Origin: DASRDR01 sp963812945 [NCBI: uncultured Candidatus Rokubacteria bacterium]
GTDB lineage: Bacteria; Methylomirabilota; Methylomirabilia; Rokubacteriales
Length of the DNA: 64,000 bases
Direction: 5' to 3'
Assembly (NCBI GenBank): GCA_963812945.1
Contig: CAWEXD010000008.1
Span: 2,294,001 to 2,358,000, forward strand
Shown: positions 33,878-41,629 of the stretch, piece after piece
Position numbering within the stretch: position 1 is the stretch's first letter
How the letters are laid out: every line of letters begins with the position of its first letter
Program-made: the position numbers and the translations under genes
Notes under the pieces: model-generated
The model's database searches: none
Told to the model about the DNA's origin: nothing
Seen by the model: the letters and a program-made list of their open reading frames with translations, nothing else

Positions 33878-34510
33878 CTAGCGCGCGGGTCCGGCTCCGG
33901 CAACCGTGTCGGTCCCCGGGGTGACCCGGGCCACCAGGCGCCGCATGTTCCCGCGCGCGCGCCGGGTGGCGGCCTCGATCAGGAAGCCCGCGGCCTCGAC
34001 GGTCCGCTCGGTGTCGCGGTTCGGCCGGCAGCCGCCGCTGATACGCGTCCACATGGGCTGCAGACGATCCTGCCATCGCGCCCATCGTGGGTGCTGGGAC
34101 CGGACATGCTCGAGCATCCGGAGCGTCCCGCCCGACCCCAGGACGCGGCGGACCTCGTCGAGCCCGCGGGCAGGATCGTCGACGCTACAGAAGACGAGCC
34201 CGCTGACCACGGTGTCGAAGACGCCGGCACGGAACGGGAGGGCCTCGGCGCGCGCCTGGACGAGCCGCGCGGTGGGCGTGCGACGCCGGGCCCGGCGAAG
34301 CGGCTCCCCGGCCGGGTCGATCCCGACCGTCCCGGGCGGGAGCAGCGGCAGGTTCCGGCCGGTCCCGCAGCCGAGATCCAGCACGCGCCCGCGCGCCCCC
34401 TCGCAGAGACGCCGGCGCCAACGCCCCAGCCCGGTTCGCTCCATGAGCGAACACGCCGCGTCGTAGAGCCAAGGAACCTGCTCGAGGCCGCGCATCGAAC
34501 GAGACGGCAT
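33878..34510 (-). CDS. Class I SAM-dependent methyltransferase
   Basis: A 210-residue methyltransferase. Motif I is VLDLGCGTGRNL (about 43-54), then GIDPAGEPLRRARRR (motif II acidic residue in a variant position), ARAEALPFRAGVFDTVVSGLVFCSV (motifs II/III) and LGSGGTLRMLEHVRS. The layout is that of UbiE/type 11 small-molecule methyltransferases. It is the last gene of the long minus-strand run that includes the carrier-protein cluster, separated from the metallo-hydrolase gene by 60 nt. It could methylate that cluster's product, but nothing in sequence proves it. Confidence 0.87.
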   Translation of the reverse strand: MPSRSMRGLEQVPWLYDAACSLMERTGLGRWRRRLCEGARGRVLDLGCGTGRNLPLLPPGTVGIDPAGEPLRRARRRTPTARLVQARAEALPFRAGVFDTVVSGLVFCSVDDPARGLDEVRRVLGSGGTLRMLEHVRSQHPRWARWQDRLQPMWTRISGGCRPNRDTERTVEAAGFLIEAATRRARGNMRRLVARVTPGTDTVAGAGPAR

Positions 34511-34570
34511 CGGAAGGTGGCCCGCTCCGCCGCGGGCCGATCCCGCGGCGGAGCCAAGGAGCGCCGGGCC

Positions 34571-35443
34571 CTAGTTCGGCCGGCGATGCATCTGGACGTG
34601 ACGGTACATCCCGGCCACGTTCAGCGGGAACATGTCCTTGTAGCCGCCCCAGCCCTCGTACTTGGGAAGCTTCACGGTCTGGACGACCTCCTGCTCGGTC
34701 TTGCCTTCGCGGGCGAGCCGGAGCACCTCGGCGTGGAGCTCCTCCATGTACTCGCGGAACGCCCCCACGTCCGCCTTGGTCCCGATCGGCCCGTGGCCGG
34801 GGACGAGCTGGTCGAAATCCATCGCCTCGACGCGCCGGAGCGACTCGATCCAGTCCGCGATGTAGGCGTCGGGCCAGTCGCGGAACCCGACCGCCTTCAC
34901 CGGGATCCAGTCGACGGCGAAGAGGAGACGCTCCTTGGGGAAGCGCATCACGATCGAGTTGTCCGAGTGGTTCCGGCCGACGTGGGAAAGCTCCACCACC
35001 GTCCCCCCCAGCTCGATCGTCATGCGGTCCGAGAACGTGATCTGGGGCACGGCGGTCGGCCGCTTCTCGGCGATGATCGTCCGCCGGGCGTTCTCGTGGG
35101 CCACGAACTGCGCGGTGTCGGCGAAGACCTCTCCGCCGGAGATGTGGTCCGCGTGGTCGTGGCTGTAGACCACGTAGCGGATCGGCTTCCCGAACCGCTG
35201 CGCCACCTCCGCCTTGAGCCAGCGGGCGGCGTCGGCGTTGACCGGGTCGGTGGCGATCACCCCGTCTGGGGTCGCGGCGAGCACCGAGTAATGGAAGTTG
35301 TTCCGGAACCGGTGGACCGAACCCGCGATCGGCGTGATCTCCCGAACCGGAGCCGCGGCCTGAGCCGAGGCGAAACGCGGTCGAAGCGGCAGGAATGCCA
35401 GGCTCAGGCCCCCGCCGAGGATGGCGCGGCGCGTGATCGTCAT
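34571..35443 (-). CDS. Tat-exported metallo-beta-lactamase-fold hydrolase
   Basis: A 290-residue exported protein. The N-terminus has a twin-arginine-like signal (ITRRAILGGGLSLAF) ending near FASAQA. The MBL-fold zinc motif SHDHADH (HxHxDH) is followed by the other ligands in SHVGRNHSDNS, FAVDWIP and VPGHGPIG. GGGAGG-like ribosome-binding sequence (GGGAGG) precedes the ATG. It resembles quinoprotein-associated or SoxH-like zinc hydrolases; the substrate is unknown. It lies between the short-chain dehydrogenase and methyltransferase genes, 115 nt after the former. Confidence 0.88.
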   Translation of the reverse strand: MTITRRAILGGGLSLAFLPLRPRFASAQAAAPVREITPIAGSVHRFRNNFHYSVLAATPDGVIATDPVNADAARWLKAEVAQRFGKPIRYVVYSHDHADHISGGEVFADTAQFVAHENARRTIIAEKRPTAVPQITFSDRMTIELGGTVVELSHVGRNHSDNSIVMRFPKERLLFAVDWIPVKAVGFRDWPDAYIADWIESLRRVEAMDFDQLVPGHGPIGTKADVGAFREYMEELHAEVLRLAREGKTEQEVVQTVKLPKYEGWGGYKDMFPLNVAGMYRHVQMHRRPN

Positions 35444-35558
35444 GGAAGGCCTCCCTCTCGGTGTTCGAACGCTTGTCCACGGCGGCGCTGCGGAACCCGG
35501 CGCCGCCCGTCAGCCGACACTCCTTCAAACCAGCGAGCGCGCCGGGAGGTTCAACCGG

Positions 35559-36353
35559 TCAGTACATCAGGTACCCGCCGTCGACCGTCACGGCTTGCCC
35601 CGTCATGTAGCTGCCGGCCGGCGAGACCAGGAAGACGATGACCCGCGCGATGTCGTCGGGCTCGGCCAGCCGGCCGAGGGGGACGGTCGCCAGGCGCTGC
35701 TTCATGAACTCGCCCGCGGCGAGCCCCTGCTGGCGGACGCCGAGCAGGTCGTCGAGCCGCCAGTTGAAGTCCGTGTCGACGACCCCCGGGCAGATCGCGT
35801 TCACGCGCACCCCGTGGCGAGCCAGGGCCCGCGCCGCCTGCTGCGTGAGCGAGATCACGGCGGTCTTGCTGGCCGCATAGGGCGGCGAGAGACTCCCCGA
35901 GCCGCGGCCGGCGATCGACGAGACGTTGACGATCGCGCCCGAGCCCTGCCCGATCATCACGGGGGCCGCGGTCTGCATGCAGAAGAACAGGCCGCGGGCG
36001 TTGACGGCGAAGGTCTCGTCCCAGTCGCGCTCGGTCACCTGCCCGAAGGGAGTCGGCCGGATGAGTCCCGCGTTGTTCACGAGCACGTCGAGCCGCCCCA
36101 GGCCCTCCGTCACGCGCGCGATCATCCGCTCGATGTCCGGCACCCTCGTCACGTCGGCCGGGACGGCCAGGGCCTTCCGGCCGAGGGCCCGCGCCTCGCC
36201 GGCCACCGAGTCGGCGGCATCCGGGCGGAGGTCGTTCACCGCAACGTCCGCCCCCGCCCGGGCGAGGGCCAGCGCCGTCGCGCGGCCGATCCCCTGCCCC
36301 GCCCCCGTGACGAGAGCGACCTGCCCGGCGAGGTCGCCCGGGCTCTCAGCCAC
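35559..36353 (-). CDS. Short-chain dehydrogenase/reductase
   Basis: A 264-residue classical SDR. The NAD(P)-binding motif is VTGAGQGIGRA (about 15-25), NNAG follows, and the catalytic set is Ser in VNVSSIAG with YAASK. The C-terminus ends VDGGYLMY. Family members reduce 3-oxoacyl-ACPs or oxidise alcohols including dihydrodiols. The GTG start overlaps the DAHP synthase gene by 8 nt, so both are co-translated. Given the neighbouring ACP cluster, a reductase acting on the cluster's intermediate is possible. Confidence 0.92.
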   Translation of the reverse strand: MAESPGDLAGQVALVTGAGQGIGRATALALARAGADVAVNDLRPDAADSVAGEARALGRKALAVPADVTRVPDIERMIARVTEGLGRLDVLVNNAGLIRPTPFGQVTERDWDETFAVNARGLFFCMQTAAPVMIGQGSGAIVNVSSIAGRGSGSLSPPYAASKTAVISLTQQAARALARHGVRVNAICPGVVDTDFNWRLDDLLGVRQQGLAAGEFMKQRLATVPLGRLAEPDDIARVIVFLVSPAGSYMTGQAVTVDGGYLMY

Positions 36354-37416
36354 GCCGCTTCTCCCGGCGCGCGCGCACGGCCTTCGCGAGATCGTCGAGG
36401 ACCGGCAGGGTGTCGTCCCAGCCGAGGCACGCGTCGGTCACGCTCTGACCGTAGACCAGGGGCTGACCGGCGCGGACGTCCTGCCGGCCGCTCACCAGGT
36501 GGCTCTCCACCATCACCCCGAAGACGTGCCGGCCCCCGTCCACGATCTGCGCGGCGATGTCGCGCGCCACCGCGGGCTGACGGGTGTGATCCTTGCCGCT
36601 GTTGCCGTGCGAGCAGTCCACCATCATCCGGGGCGGGAGGCCGGCGCGGACGAGCGACTTGGCCGTCTGCTCGATGTCCTCGGCGTGGTAGTTCGGCCGG
36701 CGGTGCCCCCCGCGGAGGATGACGTGGCAGGCGTCGTTCCCGCGCGTGACGACGATGGCCGCGAGCCCCTGCTTCGTCACCGACAGGAACTGGTGCGGGT
36801 GCATGGCGGCGCGGATCGCGTCAACGGCGATCTGGACGTTGCCGTCGGTGCCGTTCTTGAACCCGACCGGCATCGACAGCCCGGAGGCAAGCTCCCGGTG
36901 GACCTGGCTCTCGGTCGTGCGGGCGCCGATCGCGCCCCACGACACGAGGTCGGCGATGAACTGCGGCGTGATCGTGTCGAGAAACTCGCACCCCGCCGGC
37001 AGGCCCATGTCGGCGAGGCCGAGCAGGAAGCCCCGGGCCAGGCCGAGCCCGTCGTTGATCGCGAAGCTCCCGTCGAGCTTGGGGTCGTTGATGAGCCCCT
37101 TCCACCCGACTGTCGTTCGCGGCTTCTCGAAGTAGACCCGCATGACGAGGAGGAGGTCGTCGGCCAGGCGATCGGCGACGGCCCGGAGGCGCTGGCCGTA
37201 CTCCTGGGCGGCCTGGACGTCGTGGATCGAGCAGGGCCCCACCACGCAGAGCAGCCGGTCGTCCTCGTCTCGAAAGATCCGGTTGATCGCCTCGCGCCCC
37301 TCCGCGACGGTGGTCGAGGCCCGCTCCGTGATCGCGTACTGCTCCATCAGGATGGCGGGGGGGATGAGCGGCCGGAGCCGCTCGATCCGGAGGTCGTCGG
37401 TCGGACGGAGGATCAC
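36346..37416 (-). CDS. 3-deoxy-7-phosphoheptulonate synthase (class I, AroF/G/H type)
   Basis: A 356-residue DAHP synthase, which condenses phosphoenolpyruvate and erythrose 4-phosphate in the first step of aromatic biosynthesis. Characteristic motifs are CVVGPCSIHD, MRVYFEKPRTTVGWKG, FKNGTDGN, LRGGHRRPNY and MVDCSHGNSGKDH. Length and motifs match the E. coli feedback-regulated enzymes. GTG at 37416 opens the protein. A leader of about 110 nt with stem-loops separates it from its candidate promoter. It adjoins the halogenase-like gene on the same strand and may supply that cluster, or serve primary metabolism. Confidence 0.95.
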   Translation of the reverse strand: MILRPTDDLRIERLRPLIPPAILMEQYAITERASTTVAEGREAINRIFRDEDDRLLCVVGPCSIHDVQAAQEYGQRLRAVADRLADDLLLVMRVYFEKPRTTVGWKGLINDPKLDGSFAINDGLGLARGFLLGLADMGLPAGCEFLDTITPQFIADLVSWGAIGARTTESQVHRELASGLSMPVGFKNGTDGNVQIAVDAIRAAMHPHQFLSVTKQGLAAIVVTRGNDACHVILRGGHRRPNYHAEDIEQTAKSLVRAGLPPRMMVDCSHGNSGKDHTRQPAVARDIAAQIVDGGRHVFGVMVESHLVSGRQDVRAGQPLVYGQSVTDACLGWDDTLPVLDDLAKAVRARREKRRG

Positions 37417-37492
37417 GGCGCGCTCTCCGCGTTGATTGGCACGGGTTTACGCCTCCGAGGCTTCCTCGGCGGGTGAGGTTCGCCGATGGCAT

Positions 37493-37517
37493 CGGCCCGA
37501 CCGGGCAGGTCGGGCCG
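37493..37517 (-). promoter_or_regulatory. Stem-loop in the DAHP synthase leader
   Basis: Inverted repeat of ten perfect pairs (CGGCCCGACC) with a 5-nt loop. A second small hairpin (CCGAGG-AAG-CCTCGG) occurs further along the leader. There is no T-run, and no leader peptide rich in aromatic residues. It could be an attenuator-like element or a terminator for the upstream cluster. Confidence 0.35.
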
Positions 37518-37525
37518 TCGCCTCG

Positions 37526-37555
37526 ACTATAGGGGGTAGGCCCGGCCAGCCGCAA
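37526..37555 (-). promoter_or_regulatory. Candidate promoter of the DAHP synthase-SDR pair
   Basis: On the minus strand TTGCGG (37555-37550), 18 nt, TATAGT (37531-37526). The -10 matches five of six consensus bases, one of the best in the window. The -35 overlaps the stem-loop after the halogenase-like gene, so transcription from upstream could interfere. Confidence 0.38.
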
Positions 37556-37561
37556 GCGGCT
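37548..37561 (-). terminator. Small stem-loop after the halogenase-like gene
   Basis: AGCCGC-TT-GCGGCT, six perfect pairs, begins 6 nt after the stop codon of the halogenase-like gene. There is no T-tract, so termination would be weak or Rho-assisted. It also overlaps the next promoter. Confidence 0.3.
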
Positions 37562-37567
37562 TGGACG

Positions 37568-38887
37568 CTACCGGATCGCCAGCGTGACGGGGTCGACGCC
37601 CCGTAGCCCGTGACGACCGAGGAGCCGGAGCAGGCCGCGGCTGTAGGGGGAGGTCGTGGCGGCTCCACTCGCCAGCAGTCCCACGTGGCGCTCGATGTGA
37701 CGCTGTGCCGCCCGCTTGACGGCGCTCGGGTTGCCCGACATCCACGCGCGCCCGGCCCTCATGAGGGCCGCCAGGCGGCCGTCGTAGAGGTAGTCGACCA
37801 GCTCCCGCCATGCGATCAGCATGGCGGTCTGGATCGCCGCGTAGGAGTCGAGCGCCGTGCTCAGCTCGGCCGCGGACACGGAGCCGCGGCGCCGAAGGAA
37901 GGGACCAATGGATTCCGCCACCAGCTCGGCCGAACGCAAGGCGAGAAAAACCCCCGGGGAGAGCATTGGATCGACGAAGCCGAACGCGTCCCCGATCATC
38001 ACCCACCCGGGCCCATGGCCGCGCTGGGACGTGAGCTGGTAGTTGGCGTAGGTGGCCACGCCCGTCACGCGAGTCCCTCCGCCGACGACGGAGCGGAGCC
38101 AGGGGTCGGTCGCGATGGCCCGCTCGAGCCGCTCCTCCGGACTGCGTCCAAGCTCTCCGGCGTCGTCCTGCCCGAGCACGATCCCCACCGAAAGGCGATC
38201 CTCGAGGGGGATGCACCAGCTCCATCCCGCCGGACCGCGCGCGATGAGCACCTGCCCCGGCGCATCATCCCAGCGGAAGCCCGTGAAGTGGGCGAAGTGC
38301 GCCACGTCCTTGCGTGGCCCGAGGTCGGCGCGAATCCCCAGCGCGCGAGCCGCATGGCGCGCCCGGCCCGTCGCGTCGACGATCAGGTCGGGCTGGCGGC
38401 CATCGAGGGACGGCGCCGCCGCGAGCGTCTCGGGGGCCAGGATGAGCTCCGCGCCGGTGCCGTCCGACGCGGGCTCGAGCCGAGCGCGGCCGACGACGTG
38501 GTGCACCCCGGCCGCGAGCGCCCGGTCACGGAGCGCTTCGTCGAAACGTGGGCGCGGAATGTTGTAGGCGTACGGGAACACGGCAGGGGCGAAGCGACTG
38601 AACGTGAAGCCGAAGCGGTCGGTCGGGGACCAGACGAACGACACCCCGGGCTTGACGCGACTGAAGAGCGCCGTGTCCCGCTCGACGCCGAGTCGCTGGA
38701 GGATCGGGGTCACGGCCGGCACGAGCGACTCCCCGACCAGGAGCTCCGGGCGCCGATCCTCGTCGAACAGGGTGACGTCGGCCCCCTCGCGAGCCAGGAG
38801 CGCCGACAGGGCCGAGCCGGACGGACCCGCCCCGATGATGGCCACTCGGAGGCGGCCGGCTCCATCCGGTCGGCGTCGATGCGTCAC
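37568..38887 (-). CDS. Flavin-dependent halogenase-like FAD protein
   Basis: A 439-residue FAD enzyme with the hallmarks of flavin-dependent halogenases. The dinucleotide motif is IIGAGPSG (about 17-24), VGESLVP follows at 51-57, and a lysine at about 79 (SRVKPGVSFVW) sits where halogenases have their catalytic lysine. The diagnostic WxWxIP appears as GWSWCIP (222-227), and GFVDPMLSPG (about 303-312) matches the FxxPxxSxG halogenase motif. Such enzymes chlorinate or brominate aromatic or carrier-bound substrates with FADH2. Chemistry here is inferred: some homologues are hydroxylases or lack activity, and geranylgeranyl-reductase-like proteins share the fold. The start is GTG 38887, 19 nt after the ligase stop. 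No dedicated flavin reductase gene is adjacent. Confidence 0.8.
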   Translation of the reverse strand: MTHRRRPDGAGRLRVAIIGAGPSGSALSALLAREGADVTLFDEDRRPELLVGESLVPAVTPILQRLGVERDTALFSRVKPGVSFVWSPTDRFGFTFSRFAPAVFPYAYNIPRPRFDEALRDRALAAGVHHVVGRARLEPASDGTGAELILAPETLAAAPSLDGRQPDLIVDATGRARHAARALGIRADLGPRKDVAHFAHFTGFRWDDAPGQVLIARGPAGWSWCIPLEDRLSVGIVLGQDDAGELGRSPEERLERAIATDPWLRSVVGGGTRVTGVATYANYQLTSQRGHGPGWVMIGDAFGFVDPMLSPGVFLALRSAELVAESIGPFLRRRGSVSAAELSTALDSYAAIQTAMLIAWRELVDYLYDGRLAALMRAGRAWMSGNPSAVKRAAQRHIERHVGLLASGAATTSPYSRGLLRLLGRHGLRGVDPVTLAIR

Positions 38888-38906
38888 GCTCGCGCCTCCG
38901 TGAGCC

Positions 38907-40415
38907 TCACGGGCCAGACGCGCGACCGGCGGGCACCCGCGCGGCGATGGTCGCGGGGCGACGGAGGATCTTGCCTCCCGCCGTCTTGGCGATCGCCGCC
39001 ACCACCCCGAGGTCAACCGGCACCTTGTGGGAGGACAGGACGCGAGCGCAGTGTCTCCTGAGGCCGTCCAGATCGCAGTCGGGGGAATCGAGGACGATCT
39101 CGGCTCGAGGGACCTCGCCGAGGCGGGCGTGGGGGTAGCCGTACACCCGAGACTCCCTGACTCCCGGGAACCCGTTGATGCAGACCTCGACCTCCTCCGG
39201 GAAGAACTTGAGCCCGCCCACGAAGATGACGCTCTTCTTGCGACCCTCGAGGTGGAGGGCCCCGGCGCCGTCGATGCGCCCGACGTCCCCCGTGAGGAAC
39301 CAGCCTGCCCGCAGCACCTCGGTGCGAAGCCGCCAGGGGGTGTAGTAGGCGGAGAAGAGGCCGGCGCCCCGGAGCGCGACCTCGCCGGTTGCGCCAGCGG
39401 GCAGCGCGGCGCCAGACTCGCCGAGCACGCTGAGCTCATACCCCGGGGTCACGCGACCCACGGACGTGGCGGCCAACCCGTCGGCGGGGAGGTTGATGCA
39501 CGGCAGGCCGGCCTCGATGATCCCGTACGCCTGGGCGACGGGCACGCCCTGGACCGCCTCGAAGCGCTCCATGACCGCTGGCGTGATGGGAGCGCTGGTC
39601 GACAGCGCCAGCCGGAGGCTCTCGAGCGGCCCGGCCGGAGGAAGGTTGGCCAGACGCTCGAAGTGGAGGGGCGAGGCGTAGAAGACCGTGGCCCGAAATC
39701 CTCGAATCGCGGAGGTCACGCTCCCGGGCAGGGTGTCGGGACAGAGCAGGATGTGGGCCCCGGCCCGAACGTACGCCACGATGGTCACCGCGAAGTGGTA
39801 CGCCAGCGGCAAGGTCCACAGGATGCGGTCGTCGTCGGTGAAGCGAAGCACGCGGTCCGCGGCCTCGACCCGGGCGAGGGTGCCCTCGTGGGAGAGGACG
39901 ACGCCCTTCGCGTCTGCCGTGGTACCCGATGTGAAGCGGATGAAGGCGGGGCGGAGGCTTGCGAACCCCGCCGGGCCCTCGGCGTCCCGATTCACCCACT
40001 CGAACGCGAAGCCAGTGCAGGCGCCGCCGCCGAGGAGCGCGCGGCGACCCGAGGCAGGCAGAGGCTCCGCGCGGGGCCACGCGAAGCATCCGTTCACGTC
40101 GACCTCACGCAGGATCTCCGACGTCTCGGTCGGCGTGAGGCTCTCGGCCACGGGTACGAGGCAGGCGCCCGTCTCGAGGAGACCGAAGGCCGCCGGGAGG
40201 TAGGCGAGCGCATTCGGTGCCCGCAGTCCTATCCGCTGGCCCGGCTGGACGCCCCGGTCCCTCAGAAACTCCGCGACACGCCCCGCCTCGTTCGCGAGCT
40301 CGCCGTAGGTCAGCGTCTGCCCGGAGCGCACGTCCGTCACTGCCGGCCGGTGCGGCTGCCGCACGGCCGTGGCGCCCAGGAGATCCGCGAGGTTCATCGC
40401 GCGCGCCGCGCTCAT
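38907..40415 (-). CDS. AMP-forming acyl/aryl ligase (acyl-ACP ligase type)
   Basis: A 502-residue ANL-superfamily adenylating enzyme. It shows FIRFTSGTTADAKG (about 158-171), YGIIEAGLPC, TGDVGRIDGAGALHLEGRKK in pieces (TGD near 375) and the C-terminal lysine motif KTAGGKILRR (about 476-485). It activates a carboxylic acid as its adenylate and loads it on a thiol, here most likely the carrier protein encoded at 42977. The ATG overlaps the FAD oxidoreductase stop in ATGA. The Ala/Ile-rich substrate pocket does not allow a confident acid to be named. Confidence 0.9.
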   Translation of the reverse strand: MSAARAMNLADLLGATAVRQPHRPAVTDVRSGQTLTYGELANEAGRVAEFLRDRGVQPGQRIGLRAPNALAYLPAAFGLLETGACLVPVAESLTPTETSEILREVDVNGCFAWPRAEPLPASGRRALLGGGACTGFAFEWVNRDAEGPAGFASLRPAFIRFTSGTTADAKGVVLSHEGTLARVEAADRVLRFTDDDRILWTLPLAYHFAVTIVAYVRAGAHILLCPDTLPGSVTSAIRGFRATVFYASPLHFERLANLPPAGPLESLRLALSTSAPITPAVMERFEAVQGVPVAQAYGIIEAGLPCINLPADGLAATSVGRVTPGYELSVLGESGAALPAGATGEVALRGAGLFSAYYTPWRLRTEVLRAGWFLTGDVGRIDGAGALHLEGRKKSVIFVGGLKFFPEEVEVCINGFPGVRESRVYGYPHARLGEVPRAEIVLDSPDCDLDGLRRHCARVLSSHKVPVDLGVVAAIAKTAGGKILRRPATIAARVPAGRASGP

Positions 40416-41629
40416 CGCCCCGCAGCTTGGCTCGCGGCCGCCCGCCCGACGGCCTCGCCAGTGGCGAGGCACGTCCCGATCACGCGGGCGGAGCCCAGCG
40501 CATCGTGCGTCGCGCTCATGCAGCGCCCGGCCACGAAGAGGTTGTCCAGATCCCGCGCCCGGAGGCTCCGGAGCGGGATCTCGTAGACCCGGTCGTCCTC
40601 CGGGTACTCGTAGATCGCCCCCATGCGCCCTTCTTCCCAGAGCTCGATGGGCCAAGCCGCCCGCGCCACGCCGTCGTCGAACCGGCGGCCGCCCAGCACA
40701 TCCTCGCGGGTGAGCTGATACTGACCGATCACCCTCCGGCTCTCGCGCACACCGACCTGGGGGGCCGCATGGGAGAGGAAGGCACCCGCGAACGGGGGCA
40801 GCGTCTTGAGAAACTCGGTGACGGCGAGGGCGCGTCGCCGTCCTTCCTGCTCCGCCACCGTCAGGAGATCACGCACACGCGCATCCGTGAGACCGCCGAG
40901 CGCAAGCTTGCAGACGAGCTCGCCGGGCTGCGGCGACATCCCCATTTGGAGGTTGGAGGCCCCGGCCGGCAGGCGACCCGCTCGCTCGGCAGCGACCAGC
41001 GCCCGCAGGAGCCCGACGCGATGCCCGGGCTCCAGGGCTTCCGGGGCCACTCCCTGGAGGACGAACACGAGCGACAGAAGCTGCCGATCGGACACCGGGG
41101 CCGTCTCCGTCGCCGCGCCGGCGTGGTGAGCGACGATGGCGTCGCCGCTCGTGTCGACGACGGTCGCCGTCCTGAGCTCGACGGTGCGCTCCCAGGTCGC
41201 GACACGCAGCGCCTCGATCCGCCCGCCGGCGGTCTCGACCCCGACCAAGTAGGCGTGGAGGTAGACGTCGAGGCCCGGGGCCTCGGCGACGAGCTCGTCC
41301 GACAGGCACGCGAAGGCGAACGGCGTGTAGGGCAGCACGAAGGTCCGTCCGCGACGGATCGGCTTCTCGCAGCCCGGCATGCCGGACAGCCGCCGGGCGA
41401 ACTCCTCGGGGAAGCCGTCGTTGAGCGGCTCGGGCGGCCCGGACGACGCCGCGCGGTAGAGCCCGCAGACCGTGCTCACCATGCCGGCGGTGGCCATGCC
41501 TCCGAGGAAGCCATAGCGCTCGACCAGGGCCGTCCGCGCGCCGGCTCCGGCCGCCGCCACGGCGGCGGCGAGCCCCGAGGCTCCGCCGCCCACGACGACG
41601 ATGTCGTAGCTCAGGGCGGCGTGCGCCAT
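40412..41629 (-). CDS. FAD-dependent oxidoreductase (FAD_oxidored family)
   Basis: A 405-residue flavoprotein. GGGASG (residues 14-19) in VVVGGGASGLAAAVAAAGAGA binds FAD, followed by VERYGFLGGMATAGMVSTVCG, typical of the FAD_oxidored (PF12831-like) family. The C-terminal part has LDNLFVAGRCMSATHDALGSARVIGTCLATGEAVG, the usual second FAD contact. Substrates of the family are diverse. It overlaps the condensation-type gene by 19 nt and the ligase gene by 4 nt, which ties it firmly to the carrier-protein cluster, perhaps as a dehydrogenase acting on the tethered acid. Confidence 0.88.
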   Translation of the reverse strand: MAHAALSYDIVVVGGGASGLAAAVAAAGAGARTALVERYGFLGGMATAGMVSTVCGLYRAASSGPPEPLNDGFPEEFARRLSGMPGCEKPIRRGRTFVLPYTPFAFACLSDELVAEAPGLDVYLHAYLVGVETAGGRIEALRVATWERTVELRTATVVDTSGDAIVAHHAGAATETAPVSDRQLLSLVFVLQGVAPEALEPGHRVGLLRALVAAERAGRLPAGASNLQMGMSPQPGELVCKLALGGLTDARVRDLLTVAEQEGRRRALAVTEFLKTLPPFAGAFLSHAAPQVGVRESRRVIGQYQLTREDVLGGRRFDDGVARAAWPIELWEEGRMGAIYEYPEDDRVYEIPLRSLRARDLDNLFVAGRCMSATHDALGSARVIGTCLATGEAVGRAAASQAAGR

